Source: an uncultured Candidatus Thioglobus sp. (GTDB lineage Bacteria > Pseudomonadota > Gammaproteobacteria > PS1 > Pseudothioglobaceae). From it: a DNA stretch of 57,600 nt. Below the pieces are notes generated by a model. That model was not told where the DNA came from. It searched no databases and was given only the letters and a program-made list of their open reading frames with translations. The translations under genes and the position numbers were made by a program. Numbering within the stretch: position 1 is the stretch's first letter; every line of letters starts with the position of its first letter. Where the stretch lies: the NCBI GenBank assembly GCA_905620445.1, contig CAJQTP010000020.1, positions 1 through 57,600 on the forward strand, in the 5' to 3' direction. Of the stretch, positions 30,287-39,559 are shown in pieces.

Positions 30287-31000
30287 CTACTGTTTTAAAT
30301 AAGGCTTAAGACCATCAATTAGTGGCTGAATATGTGACTCATATTTTTTCCAAGTCTCAGAGCTTCCTTGATACATCTTTTCTCTGACTTGAAATGAGCT
30401 GGCAGTTTTTACAGCACGTTTATTTTCATGAAAGTTTAGGCAGTTTTCATCCCACTTTAATTCACAATACTTCAATAATTTGCGAGTCTCCTCTTCTTGA
30501 TTATTAGTTAAATCCTCATAACATAAATCATATATCTGATTAGGATAGCGCTCATGCCAAAAGTCCATTAAATCCCTATATAATCCATAAAAGTGCACCA
30601 AATCATCAAAGTTGTTTGAGTATCCATTTGCCTCACCGATGAAAGAGCAAGTAAAGTTTGACCAGCATGTAGCTATAGCATCTCTTTTCAGATGAACAAT
30701 TTTTGCTTCAGGAAATGCTAACAAAATAAATCCGATGTATTGAAAATTTAAAGGCAGCTTATCGGTAATAATTCTATCTGTAGTGTTTAATTGATGAAGC
30801 ATCGCTAAGTATTCTTGACGAACAAATGTAAGAGCCTTTTTACTAAGATGAGTTATATCTCCTTCAATAAAATTTTTTATTATTGGATTTATGAGTTTAG
30901 TTAACGTATTTAATTCGCCTCCACCGTATACTTTATGGTGATTCGAAATAATTTGCTCTACAAGAGTTGTTCCAGATCGGGGCATACCAAGGATACTCAA
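30287..31000 (-). pseudogene. Sulfotransferase domain fragment (3' part of a disrupted TPR-sulfotransferase gene)
   Basis: ILGMPRSGTTLVEQIISNHHKVYGGGEL to the conserved C-terminus. No TPR part; the ORF begins at a TTG inside the inverted-repeat arm. Confidence 0.8.
30527..30625. repeat. 99-bp perfect inverted repeat, arm 1 (inside the sulfotransferase coding sequence)
   Basis: Reverse complement is identical to 30991..31089. Confidence 0.97.
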
Positions 31001-31089
31001 ACAACTTTGATGATTTGGTGCACTTTTATGGATTATATAGGGATTTAATGGACTTTTGGCATGAGCGCTATCCTAATCAGATATATGAT
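30991..31089. repeat. 99-bp perfect inverted repeat, arm 2 (at the break between the TPR and sulfotransferase parts)
   Basis: Begins ggatactcaaacaactttgatgatttggtgcac and ends cctaatcagatatatgat; identical to the reverse complement of 30527..30625; 365-bp spacer. Confidence 0.97.
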
Positions 31090-32458
31090 CAGTAGAATAA
31101 TTTAATTTCTTTTTAAGTAAGCTATTCCCTTCATTTAAGAACCTAAAATATTCAGTAGTATTTTCTAGATTTTTATATATTGTAGCTAAGGCAAGACAAA
31201 GGTGGATCCTTTCTGAATCTTCAAGATTAGCATTTGAGAGAATTGATTTCATTTTTAAAATATGTACATCATTTTCTGAATCATATTTTTTTAAATAACT
31301 TAAGTTGCGATAAGGTTCAGCATTATCAGGGTTAATGGATATAGCTTTCTCAAAGCTTTCGAGTGCAGAGCTTATTTTCCCAGTTTCTTGGTAAGCAATA
31401 CCAAGGTTATTTAATGCTCTAGACTCTGGAAAAATAGATATGGAATTCTTATAGCATGCAATTGCAGCATCAATTTGACCAAGACTTTGATGTGCTACAC
31501 CAAGATTATTATGAGCCTCTTGGAAGTCAGAATGAAGCGCTATTGCTTGATTAAATTGGTGCATTGAAGAATCGACTTCATCAAGTTGAAGAAGAGTTTT
31601 TCCAAGATTATTATGCGCTTCAGCAGAGCTAGGGTTGAGCTCTATAGTCTTCTCAAAATGCGTAACTGCTTCATATAATTGACCAAGGTCTTTGAGGGTG
31701 TTGCCGAGATTATTATGAGCCTCACCATACTCAGGATTAATAGCTATTGCCTTCTCATAACAGTTAACTGCTTCATCTAATTGACCCATTTCTTGGTAAA
31801 TAATTCCAATATTATTTTGAACATTAGCATATTCCGGATTAATGGATAGCGCCTGTGAATAAGAATTAATTGCTTCATCACTTTGTCCGAGTTCATTGAG
31901 GGTATTGCCAAGGTTAATGTGAACCTCAAAATAATCTGGCTGAACACCTAATGCTTTCTTATAGCAGTTAGTTGCCTCATCCAATTGCCCAAGTTTTTGT
32001 AGAACAACACCTAAGTTGTTATGCGCCTCTGCATAGTCTGGATGTGCTTCTATTGCTTGCTCATAAGACTTAACTGCAGCTTCCATTTGTCCAAACTCTT
32101 TGTAAATAACACCAAGGTTATTATGCGCCTTAGCATAGTTTCTATGAATGGCTAATGTCTCTTTATAACACTTAACTGCAGCATCCAGTTGATTGAGTTC
32201 TTGAAATGTAAGTCCAAGGTTGTAATGAGCATCGGCAAATTCAGGTTTAATTTCTAAAGCCTTCTTGAAGCATTTAACTGCCATCTCTAATTCACCCGTT
32301 GTTCTGTAACAAACACCACTGATATTATGAAGTAATGATTCGCCAGGATGATGACTTATTAAAGTTTGAACGTTATCGAGTGCTTCTCCTATATGCCCAG
32401 AAGAATATAGTTCAATTATAGAATTAATTTTATTATTTAAAAGAGGCTCCATGCTCAT
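31073..32458 (-). pseudogene. TPR-repeat protein truncated before its sulfotransferase domain (5' part of the disrupted gene)
   Basis: ~11 TPR units, then FLNEGNSLLKKKLNYST, which in the intact paralogs leads into the sulfotransferase domain. Here it enters inverted-repeat arm 2 and stops (HISD*). Confidence 0.78.
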
Positions 32459-32467
32459 ATTAAAACT

Positions 32468-33157
32468 CTAGCCAGTACTGAGTTTTTTTAAATTTTCCAG
32501 CGCTTGAGAACTATCAGGCTCGATAGTGATGACCCTCTGATAACAATTAGTAGCGCCATCTTTTTGTCCAAGTTCATTAAGGGTATCCCCAAGATTTAAA
32601 AGAGCCAGAGTATAGCTTGGATTAATTTCTATAGCTTTTTCAAAATTTTTAGCTGCGTCACTAATTTTGCCAAGTTTTCGATTGGCAACACCTAGATTAT
32701 TGTGAGCTTCATAAAAGTCATATTTATAGGCAACTGCCCATTCTAAATGTTCAATAGCATCCTCAAATCGATTTAAGTCTATGAGCGTAATCCCAAGTTT
32801 ATTATGGGCCTCAAAGTATTTTGGTAAAATTTCTATTGCTTTTTTAAAGCTTTTAGCTGCATGATCAAGTTTACCAATCTCTCTCATAACGACGCCATGA
32901 TTCAAAAATGCTTCAGCGTAGTCAGGCTTTATTGAAATTGCTGTCTCAAAAAATTGTGCAGCAGTGTCAAATTGCTCTAATTTGTTATAGCATGCACCAA
33001 GTAAGTTGAAAAGTAATGGCACATTAGGATAGTCTTCGTTTAAGGCTCTAATCATATTCATTGCCTCATTTATCTTGTCACTAGAATAAAGACCAATAAC
33101 TAAATCGACTTGCTTCTTGGGAAGGGCAAGTGGAACATTTTCATTTTCATTTTTCAT
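32468..33157 (-). CDS. TPR-repeat protein (TPR-only paralog)
   Basis: 229 aa with the same N-terminal module as its neighbours (LYSSDKINEAMNMIRALNEDYPNVPLLFNLLGACYNKL) and no sulfotransferase domain. Confidence 0.8.
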   Translation of the reverse strand: MKNENENVPLALPKKQVDLVIGLYSSDKINEAMNMIRALNEDYPNVPLLFNLLGACYNKLEQFDTAAQFFETAISIKPDYAEAFLNHGVVMREIGKLDHAAKSFKKAIEILPKYFEAHNKLGITLIDLNRFEDAIEHLEWAVAYKYDFYEAHNNLGVANRKLGKISDAAKNFEKAIEINPSYTLALLNLGDTLNELGQKDGATNCYQRVITIEPDSSQALENLKKLSTG

Positions 33158-33362
33158 TTTGTAATTTTTTTTTGCTTAAAATTAATAGATTTATGCTTCA
33201 TAAATATCTTTCTTTTTTATTTTACATATTATCTATATTCTTGACGTCTATTTATTTATCTTATTGAGAGCAGCTTTAAGTGTCTTTTGGTTAGATTGAG
33301 CCTTTACTCCATAAATTTTTAACGAGCTTAAGTTTATAGTTGTTATCAATTAAAATGACTGC

Positions 33363-34304
33363 ATGAAAATACTAAATATCATCATCCCAGAGAGGATGAC
33401 AGGAAGTAGGCTTGATTCTTCATTAGCTGAAATGCTTCCTGATTATTCTCGCTCAAAAATAACTTCATGGATTAAATCTGGAGATGCCTTAATCAATCAA
33501 ACAACTTTTAAGCCAAAGGATAAAGTTAGTGGTACTGAAATTGTTTCTTTAACTTTAAATCAAAAGCAAAGTAACGACTGGATTGCTGAGAAAATTCCTT
33601 TAGATATTGTTTATGAAGATGAAGATATTATTGTAGTAAATAAGCAGTTTGGTCTGGTGACTCATCCAGGTGCAGGAAATTGGAGTGGAACCTTGGCAAA
33701 TGCTCTTCTTTATTATGACCCAGCTTTGTCAACACTTGATAGGGCTGGCATTGTTCATCGATTAGATAAAAATACTTCGGGCTTAATGGTTGTTGCTAGA
33801 AATGAAAAGTCACAAAAATATTTGGTTGAGCAGCTCCAAAATCACTCTGTTGACAGGGAATATTCTGCCATAGTTTATGGGCATATGATTGCTGGAGGAA
33901 CCGTTGATGAGCCTATAGGCCGGGATCCTAAAGATAGGGTTAAGCAAGCTGTCTTAATGAGCGGTAAAGAAGCGACAACGCACTATAGGGCAATTGATCG
34001 GTTTAAAAGTCATACTCACGTTAAAGCAATTTTAGAAACTGGCCGAACGCATCAAATACGTGTCCACCTTTCCCATGTTGGGCATTCTTTGATAGGGGAT
34101 CCAATGTATGGTGGCCGTGTACGTTTTCCAAAAAAAGCAAGTGAGGAGCTAAAAGAAGCCCTTCTTAATTTTAAAAGGCAGGCACTCCACTCAAAAAAGT
34201 TATCTCTAACTCATCCTATTTCAGGAGAGCTAATGTCATGGAAGGCGCCTCTACCAGATGACATGGTAGGGCTGCTGGATGCCTTAAAAAAATTCGATTC
34301 CTGA
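33363..34304 (+). CDS. rluD: 23S rRNA pseudouridine synthase RluD
   Basis: 313 aa; S4 domain, GIVHRLDKNTSGLMVVARNEKSQ, ETGRTHQIRVHLSHVGHSLIGDPMYGG. Confidence 0.93.
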   Translation: MKILNIIIPERMTGSRLDSSLAEMLPDYSRSKITSWIKSGDALINQTTFKPKDKVSGTEIVSLTLNQKQSNDWIAEKIPLDIVYEDEDIIVVNKQFGLVTHPGAGNWSGTLANALLYYDPALSTLDRAGIVHRLDKNTSGLMVVARNEKSQKYLVEQLQNHSVDREYSAIVYGHMIAGGTVDEPIGRDPKDRVKQAVLMSGKEATTHYRAIDRFKSHTHVKAILETGRTHQIRVHLSHVGHSLIGDPMYGGRVRFPKKASEELKEALLNFKRQALHSKKLSLTHPISGELMSWKAPLPDDMVGLLDALKKFDS

Positions 34305-34326
34305 TAATTTTGACTTGTTTAAATTA

Positions 34327-35049
34327 ATGAATTTTTTCCCAAGCAATATTAAACTAATTTCAACACCAAGGCTTTTAGAGGGTGGGAGCAGTAAGGGTAA
34401 CTTTGATAATTTTAATTTGGCGCTTCACGTTAATGATGATCAGGATGCGGTGTTGGCAAATCGTGACTTATTATTGAGGTGCTATAATTTACCCTCTGCT
34501 CCAGCATGGATTAATCAAACGCACTCTAAAATAACTGTTGATGCCGACTCAATATCATCAATAGTTAATGCTGATGCAAGTTATAGCAAAAAACTTGGAA
34601 CAGTTTGTGGAGTGCTTACGGCTGACTGCCTGCCAGTTTTTGTATGTAATAAGCAGGGAACCGCTGTTGGGATTGCTCACGCTGGCTGGAGGGGTTTAGT
34701 TGACGGAGTAATTGAATCTTTAATTGAATCTTTGGATTGCAATGGAGAAGACTTAATAGCTCACTTAGGGCCGGCAATCTCTCAATTATCTTTTGAAGTA
34801 GGCGGTGAAGTTAAATCTCAATATCTTTCTAAAAATAAAAATTTTGAAAATTGTTTTTCTTACTTAAATAATAGATATTATCTTGATTTGTATGAAGCAG
34901 CAAGGATAGTTCTTAAAGGCTTAGGAGTAAATTCAATTAGTGGGGGAGATAGGTGTACCTATAAAGAGTCGGATCAATATTTTTCATACCGAAGAGATGG
35001 CAAGTGCTCAGGTAGGATGGCGCATCTAATTTGGATGGAGAGCGGCTAA
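34327..35049 (+). CDS. pgeF: YfiH/PgeF-type multicopper polyphenol oxidase/laccase domain protein
   Basis: INQTHSKITVDADSI, GVLTADCLPVFVCN, AVGIAHAGWRGLVDGVIES, YFSYRRDGKCSGRMAHLIWM. Start probably ATG 34327 (listed ORF starts at TTG 34315). Confidence 0.88.
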   Translation: MNFFPSNIKLISTPRLLEGGSSKGNFDNFNLALHVNDDQDAVLANRDLLLRCYNLPSAPAWINQTHSKITVDADSISSIVNADASYSKKLGTVCGVLTADCLPVFVCNKQGTAVGIAHAGWRGLVDGVIESLIESLDCNGEDLIAHLGPAISQLSFEVGGEVKSQYLSKNKNFENCFSYLNNRYYLDLYEAARIVLKGLGVNSISGGDRCTYKESDQYFSYRRDGKCSGRMAHLIWMESG

Positions 35050-35453
35050 GAGGTTATTTCTTTCTCTTTGCCTTTTTCACTAAACTTCATTTCCCCACTC
35101 TCTTTTTCAAGTAAGTAGTAGTGAAGTGATTTCTGTTTACGCTGCTTTTGCTGGGTAATGCACCCATGAACTTCAAAATCATCAGTCAGGTTTATATCCT
35201 CATAGGAAGAGTTAAGGCATCTCATAAGCTGGTTATTGTTTTCAATAACATACTGACGAAAATAAAGCTCATCATTAAAATCAATTATTACATAAGCCTC
35301 ATTATGAATGGGCATTCCAGGATCGACAATGATAATGCAATTTTCACTGAATTCAGGCGACATCATGTCACCAATATTTTGAAGTGCGTAAGGCTCTGAA
35401 TTAGTTGAGCAGGTGCTTTGAAATAAAGCTTTGGGGTTATCTAATGCTGACAT
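35046..35453 (-). CDS. LexA/S24-like domain protein, apparently lacking the catalytic Ser/Lys
   Basis: 135 aa; EPYALQNIGDMMSPEFSENCIIIVDPGMPIHNEAYVIIDFNDELYFRQYV aligns by eye to the S24 core (GDSMxPxxxxGDxxxVDP...VxR). Confidence 0.72.
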   Translation of the reverse strand: MSALDNPKALFQSTCSTNSEPYALQNIGDMMSPEFSENCIIIVDPGMPIHNEAYVIIDFNDELYFRQYVIENNNQLMRCLNSSYEDINLTDDFEVHGCITQQKQRKQKSLHYYLLEKESGEMKFSEKGKEKEITS

Positions 35454-36253
35454 TTAGGGCAATAATAAGTGGCTCGTTGATTTTGTACAATTTTTTTAAT
35501 TGTACCATTGCATCTATTACACAGCATATCTTTACGGTCATAGACAGATAAGATTTGATAAAAATAACCAGGCTCACCGTCAACATTAGAAAAGTCATTT
35601 AAGGTAGTGCCGCCATTATTAATTGATTCTGATAAAACCTCTTTGATACAATTTACAAGAATCTTATAGCGCTTCTTCGACGTTTTACCCGCCTCTCTTT
35701 TAGGGGATATACCGGCTAGAAATAAACTTTCTGACGCATAAATATTTCCTACCCCTACAACGATACTACTATCCATAATGAATGTTTTTATGTTTTTTGT
35801 TTTTCCAATTGAAGAATTGAAGAGTGAGTTTTCATCAAACTCATAACTTAATGGTTCTGGACCTAACTTTTCAAGGAGCGAAAGCTGCTCACCATTTTTT
35901 TGCCAAAGAATTGAGCCAAATCGACGAGGGTCATGAAAACGTATGCTTGAATTATTATCTAATTTAAGCTCAAAATGGTGATGTTTTTTTAGCGGCTCGT
36001 TAACAGGGACAACACTTATTGATCCAGTCATTCCAAGATGCATAACCAGCTGTCCATCAGCAAAGTCAATTAGTAAATATTTCGCACGTCTCGATATTTT
36101 CTGGATAGTTTTATTTTTTAAAGTATCTACAAGATGTTTAGGGATTTCCCAGCGAAGCTTTTTTTTATAGATATGAACAGATGTAATTTTTCTATCAACT
36201 ATTAGAGGCTCAAGACCTCTTCTAGTAGTTTCAACCTCTGGAAGTTCAGGCAT
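35441..36253 (-). CDS. mutM: Formamidopyrimidine-DNA glycosylase
   Basis: MPELPEVETTRRGLEPLI, YASESLFLAGISP, C-terminal zinc finger CNRCNGTIKKIVQNQRATYYCPKCQ. Confidence 0.95.
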   Translation of the reverse strand: MPELPEVETTRRGLEPLIVDRKITSVHIYKKKLRWEIPKHLVDTLKNKTIQKISRRAKYLLIDFADGQLVMHLGMTGSISVVPVNEPLKKHHHFELKLDNNSSIRFHDPRRFGSILWQKNGEQLSLLEKLGPEPLSYEFDENSLFNSSIGKTKNIKTFIMDSSIVVGVGNIYASESLFLAGISPKREAGKTSKKRYKILVNCIKEVLSESINNGGTTLNDFSNVDGEPGYFYQILSVYDRKDMLCNRCNGTIKKIVQNQRATYYCPKCQH

Positions 36254-36258
36254 GACTT

Positions 36259-37914
36259 TTATTCTTGATCGTTAACTAATGCAATCTTTTTAGTTGCACT
36301 AAAGTCAGTTTTACCACTACCTAGTTTTGGAATTTCATCAACATTTAAAACATTAGCTGGATGATAAAGAGGATTTATTTTGGCATCTGAAAGTATTTTT
36401 TTAAGCTTAATTTTATCCATATCGGTTGTGGCAAGAAGTACAATCTTTTCACCTTTGCGTTGATCTGGAAGGCAGGTTGCTGCAATTTCTAGGTCTGCAT
36501 CATTACAAGCATCTAATATCTCCTCTTCAACTGTTGTTAAGCTAATCATTTCGCCAGCTATCTTAGCAAACCTCGAGTATCGATCAACAATCGTTAAAAA
36601 ACCATCTTTATCTAAATGTCCCTTATCTCCAGTTCGATACCATCTATAGCCATCAATTAGCTCAATTACCTCTGCAGTTTTTTCTGGCATTTTGAGGTAT
36701 CCCTTCATGATTTGTGGGCCACCTATTAAAATTAACCCATCTTCTCCAGTTGCAATAGGGTCCAGGGAATCTGGATCAACAATTCGAAACTCAGTACCAC
36801 TAAATGCTCTTCCAACGGTACCTGGTCTATTGCGTAACTTTTCAGGATTTGAGTCAGTTGCAGCAATATCTGGTAAGTTGACTGATGCTCCTGGAGAGGT
36901 TTCAGTCGTCCCATAACCCTCATAGACAGGTATGTTAAATTTTGACTCAAAGCCTTCTCTGACTTCTGACCTTAATTTTTCAGCACCAGCAACCACAAGA
37001 CGTAAAGACTGCATAGATTTAGAAGTAACTTTTTTATTTATAGAGTACATTCTTAAGAAAGTAGGTGTTCCAACAAGAATGGTGCCAGAGTATTTTTCAA
37101 TTCCAGATGCAATCGTTGTGACATCTTTTGGGTCAGCATGACAGACAATTGGAATGCCTTCTGAAAGAGGCATCAGGGTTGTAATAGCAAAGCCAAATGC
37201 ATGAAAAGTTGGAAGGGTAGACATAATAACATCCGTATTAACAGCGCCTAATTCAATTGCTGCTTGCTTTGCGTTGGCTGCAATGTTACTGTGTGATAAT
37301 TCAACACCTTTAGGAGACCCTTCAGAGCCACTTGAAAACAATATAGCCGCAGTATCGTTCATTGACACTTCTTTAAAGTAAATTTTTCTTATTAGATTTA
37401 TTGGCATTAATATTGCTTTTAAAAGCGTAGCTAGCCTAGTTAAAGTAGAAATTTCTTTTTTAATATCCTCCAGCATGAGAAGCTTTGAGTTTGGAAAGAA
37501 TGATTCCAAGTTCATTCCTCTTTCAGCCATCTTATCTAAAAACTTACGTGACGTATAAATATGCTTAACTTCAGCTTGTTCAGCTGCAGACTGCAGTGCT
37601 TTTTTACCAGCAGTAAAGTTGAGATTAACAATTGTCTTTCCAAGTGCAAGTATCGCCATGGAGGCAATTGCTCCACCACCACTACTGGGAAGTAATAAGC
37701 CAACATTTTGCTCTGGGCTATAGACTGCAATTTTTTTTGAGAATAAAAGAACCCCAGTTAAAAACTTTTTATGAGATATCTCTACTCCCTCTATATCGGC
37801 TACAGCAAAGGCAGTGTTTGATTTTTTGGCATTTTTAAGCCAAGCTATATGAATAGGATCAAGCGTTAAAGGATAATCTTGCCACTCTGCAAAAGAACTA
37901 GGGGGGTTCGACAT
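36259..37914 (-). CDS. AMP-dependent acyl-CoA/acyl-ACP synthetase family protein
   Basis: 551 aa; AAILFSSGSEGSPKGVELSHSNI, YEGYGTTETSPGASVN, YRWYRTGDKGHLDKDGFLTIVDR. Confidence 0.9.
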   Translation of the reverse strand: MSNPPSSFAEWQDYPLTLDPIHIAWLKNAKKSNTAFAVADIEGVEISHKKFLTGVLLFSKKIAVYSPEQNVGLLLPSSGGGAIASMAILALGKTIVNLNFTAGKKALQSAAEQAEVKHIYTSRKFLDKMAERGMNLESFFPNSKLLMLEDIKKEISTLTRLATLLKAILMPINLIRKIYFKEVSMNDTAAILFSSGSEGSPKGVELSHSNIAANAKQAAIELGAVNTDVIMSTLPTFHAFGFAITTLMPLSEGIPIVCHADPKDVTTIASGIEKYSGTILVGTPTFLRMYSINKKVTSKSMQSLRLVVAGAEKLRSEVREGFESKFNIPVYEGYGTTETSPGASVNLPDIAATDSNPEKLRNRPGTVGRAFSGTEFRIVDPDSLDPIATGEDGLILIGGPQIMKGYLKMPEKTAEVIELIDGYRWYRTGDKGHLDKDGFLTIVDRYSRFAKIAGEMISLTTVEEEILDACNDADLEIAATCLPDQRKGEKIVLLATTDMDKIKLKKILSDAKINPLYHPANVLNVDEIPKLGSGKTDFSATKKIALVNDQE

Positions 37915-37919
37915 AATGA

Positions 37920-38480
37920 CTAACCTCCAAGCATCGCCTTTTTCAAATTTTTCTGAATTGGGTTTTTAGATAGCCAGATTCCAAAGAAAGCTTTTTTGAA
38001 TTCAATTCCAGGAATTGTATCGATGTATGTAGAGTTTTTAAGTACATTGATTCCTGCGTCTGGCATATAGATAAATTCAAAAAAATCACCATCAGTGACA
38101 TCACTATCAAAGGTAGAGATGAGTTGCTCAATCTCTTCATTAATAGGACCGGTATTGCTTCCTGTTGATTTAACTAATCCTGAATTCAGTGCATCCTTCA
38201 GAGCGTCTGAAGTAACCATAGTGGACGTCACATCAATACGAATAGCCATTGCCTCATTACTGTTAAGTATTTCTTCAGCATCGCTGCTCTGAGAGCCCAG
38301 ATAAAGACTTGTATCATAAACTTTCATAAAGAACTTTACACGGGTACCCTGACCATTAAGCACTAGCTCTGACCCTTGGTATTCCATAGAGCTGGGAGCT
38401 TCTGCAGCATTAATTGGCGATAATATAAACGCGCTAATTAAGATTAATAATGGTAGTAGTATTTTTGATTTAATTGTCAT
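37920..38480 (-). CDS. Exported chalcone isomerase-like domain protein
   Basis: 186 aa with signal peptide; LVLNGQGTRVKFFMKVYDTSLYLG and C-terminal FKKAFFGIWLSKNPIQKNLKKAMLG. Confidence 0.82.
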   Translation of the reverse strand: MTIKSKILLPLLILISAFILSPINAAEAPSSMEYQGSELVLNGQGTRVKFFMKVYDTSLYLGSQSSDAEEILNSNEAMAIRIDVTSTMVTSDALKDALNSGLVKSTGSNTGPINEEIEQLISTFDSDVTDGDFFEFIYMPDAGINVLKNSTYIDTIPGIEFKKAFFGIWLSKNPIQKNLKKAMLGG

Positions 38481-38604
38481 GAGTTATCCCTAAATTTTCA
38501 TTCAAAATTAAGTATATCGTATTATAGATATAAATTATAAAAAAACCTTTGCCTATTAACGAACTATTTATAATGGTAACTTTATAACTAAATTAAAAAA
38601 TACT

Positions 38605-39195
38605 ATGAACCCATTGACCTCTGTTAAAGGCACCATCGTTTCAGGCTTTGTTTTGGCAATTATTGTTGCGTTCTACTTGTCACCTGAAGGCTCATCTTTG
38701 ATTCAGCGTAACCTCAGCGTTTGGCTTCATGCCCTTTCCGGTGTTACTTGGGTTGGACTGCTCTATTACTTTAATTTTGTTCAGGTTCCTGCAATGGCAG
38801 AGGCTTTGTCTGACGAGGGCGGTCCAGGGCCGGCTGCAATTGGTAAGTATATTGCGCCGAAGGCTTTATTATGGTTCCGTATGTCAGCAGCTGTAACATG
38901 GTTAACAGGAGCGTGGGCTCTTTCATTGGGCTATGGCTTTACGAATGCATTCCTTTTGAAGCCTGGCGCTGAGATGATCGGCTTAGGCTCGTGGTTAGGA
39001 ACGATTATGCTTTTTAATGTTTGGGTTCTTATTTGGCCAAACCAGAAAAAAATCCTTGGTATGGTTGAGGCGAGTGCTGAGGAGATTGCAAAAGCTAAGT
39101 TCACTGCGGCAATGGCCTCGCGAACTAACGTGGTGCTGTCGGTTCCAATGCTCCTTTGTATGATTGGCGCTGGCCATGGCGGGTATTTATTTTAA
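38605..39195 (+). CDS. Membrane protein resembling the PuuD/urate hydroxylase N-terminal membrane domain
   Basis: 196 aa, several TM helices; WLHALSGVTWVGLLYYFNFVQVPAM, LWFRMSAAVTWLTGAW. Confidence 0.65.
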   Translation: MNPLTSVKGTIVSGFVLAIIVAFYLSPEGSSLIQRNLSVWLHALSGVTWVGLLYYFNFVQVPAMAEALSDEGGPGPAAIGKYIAPKALLWFRMSAAVTWLTGAWALSLGYGFTNAFLLKPGAEMIGLGSWLGTIMLFNVWVLIWPNQKKILGMVEASAEEIAKAKFTAAMASRTNVVLSVPMLLCMIGAGHGGYLF

Positions 39196-39220
39196 GTAAC
39201 CAAGATTAAGTTAAGTTTTT

Positions 39221-39246
39221 AAAACCGGGTTCGCCCGGTTTTTTAT
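39221..39246 (+). terminator. Rho-independent terminator
   Basis: aaaaccgggttcgcccggttttttat: GC stem ACCGGG/CCCGGT with a T run, 26 nt after the 38605..39195 stop. Confidence 0.9.
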
Positions 39247-39449
39247 TGTATGAGTAAAAAAACAACAAAACTGCAAAAAAATAACAAAATAAATAATCAT
39301 TCAAATAAAAGTAAATAGTATTGGTGATTAGCGGATCAATATCTAAAAAATATATAACACGTCAAGCACTAAATCTAAAGGCCTAAAGCTAAAATATGTA
39401 TGAATTGTGGAAAAAAAACAACTAAATGTATTATTTTTACAAATAGTTG

Positions 39450-39478
39450 TTGACATTGGCATAGGAAGTGGTTATTAT
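39450..39478 (+). promoter_or_regulatory. Strong sigma70-like promoter for the porin-like gene
   Basis: TTGACA (39450-39455), 17-bp spacer, TATTAT (39473-39478). Confidence 0.7.
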
Positions 39479-39559
39479 GGTTTTATTGTTACTCAATAAG
39501 AGTAGCAAAGGCTGCTAAGGAAGACCTTAGCAATTAATATATTCTAAATGGAGAATAAA

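Noticed and set aside
30527-31089. Inverted repeat as a phase-variable invertible switch
   Set aside because: Flipping the 365-bp spacer between the arms would not restore a TPR-sulfotransferase fusion in either orientation, and no recombinase gene is nearby.
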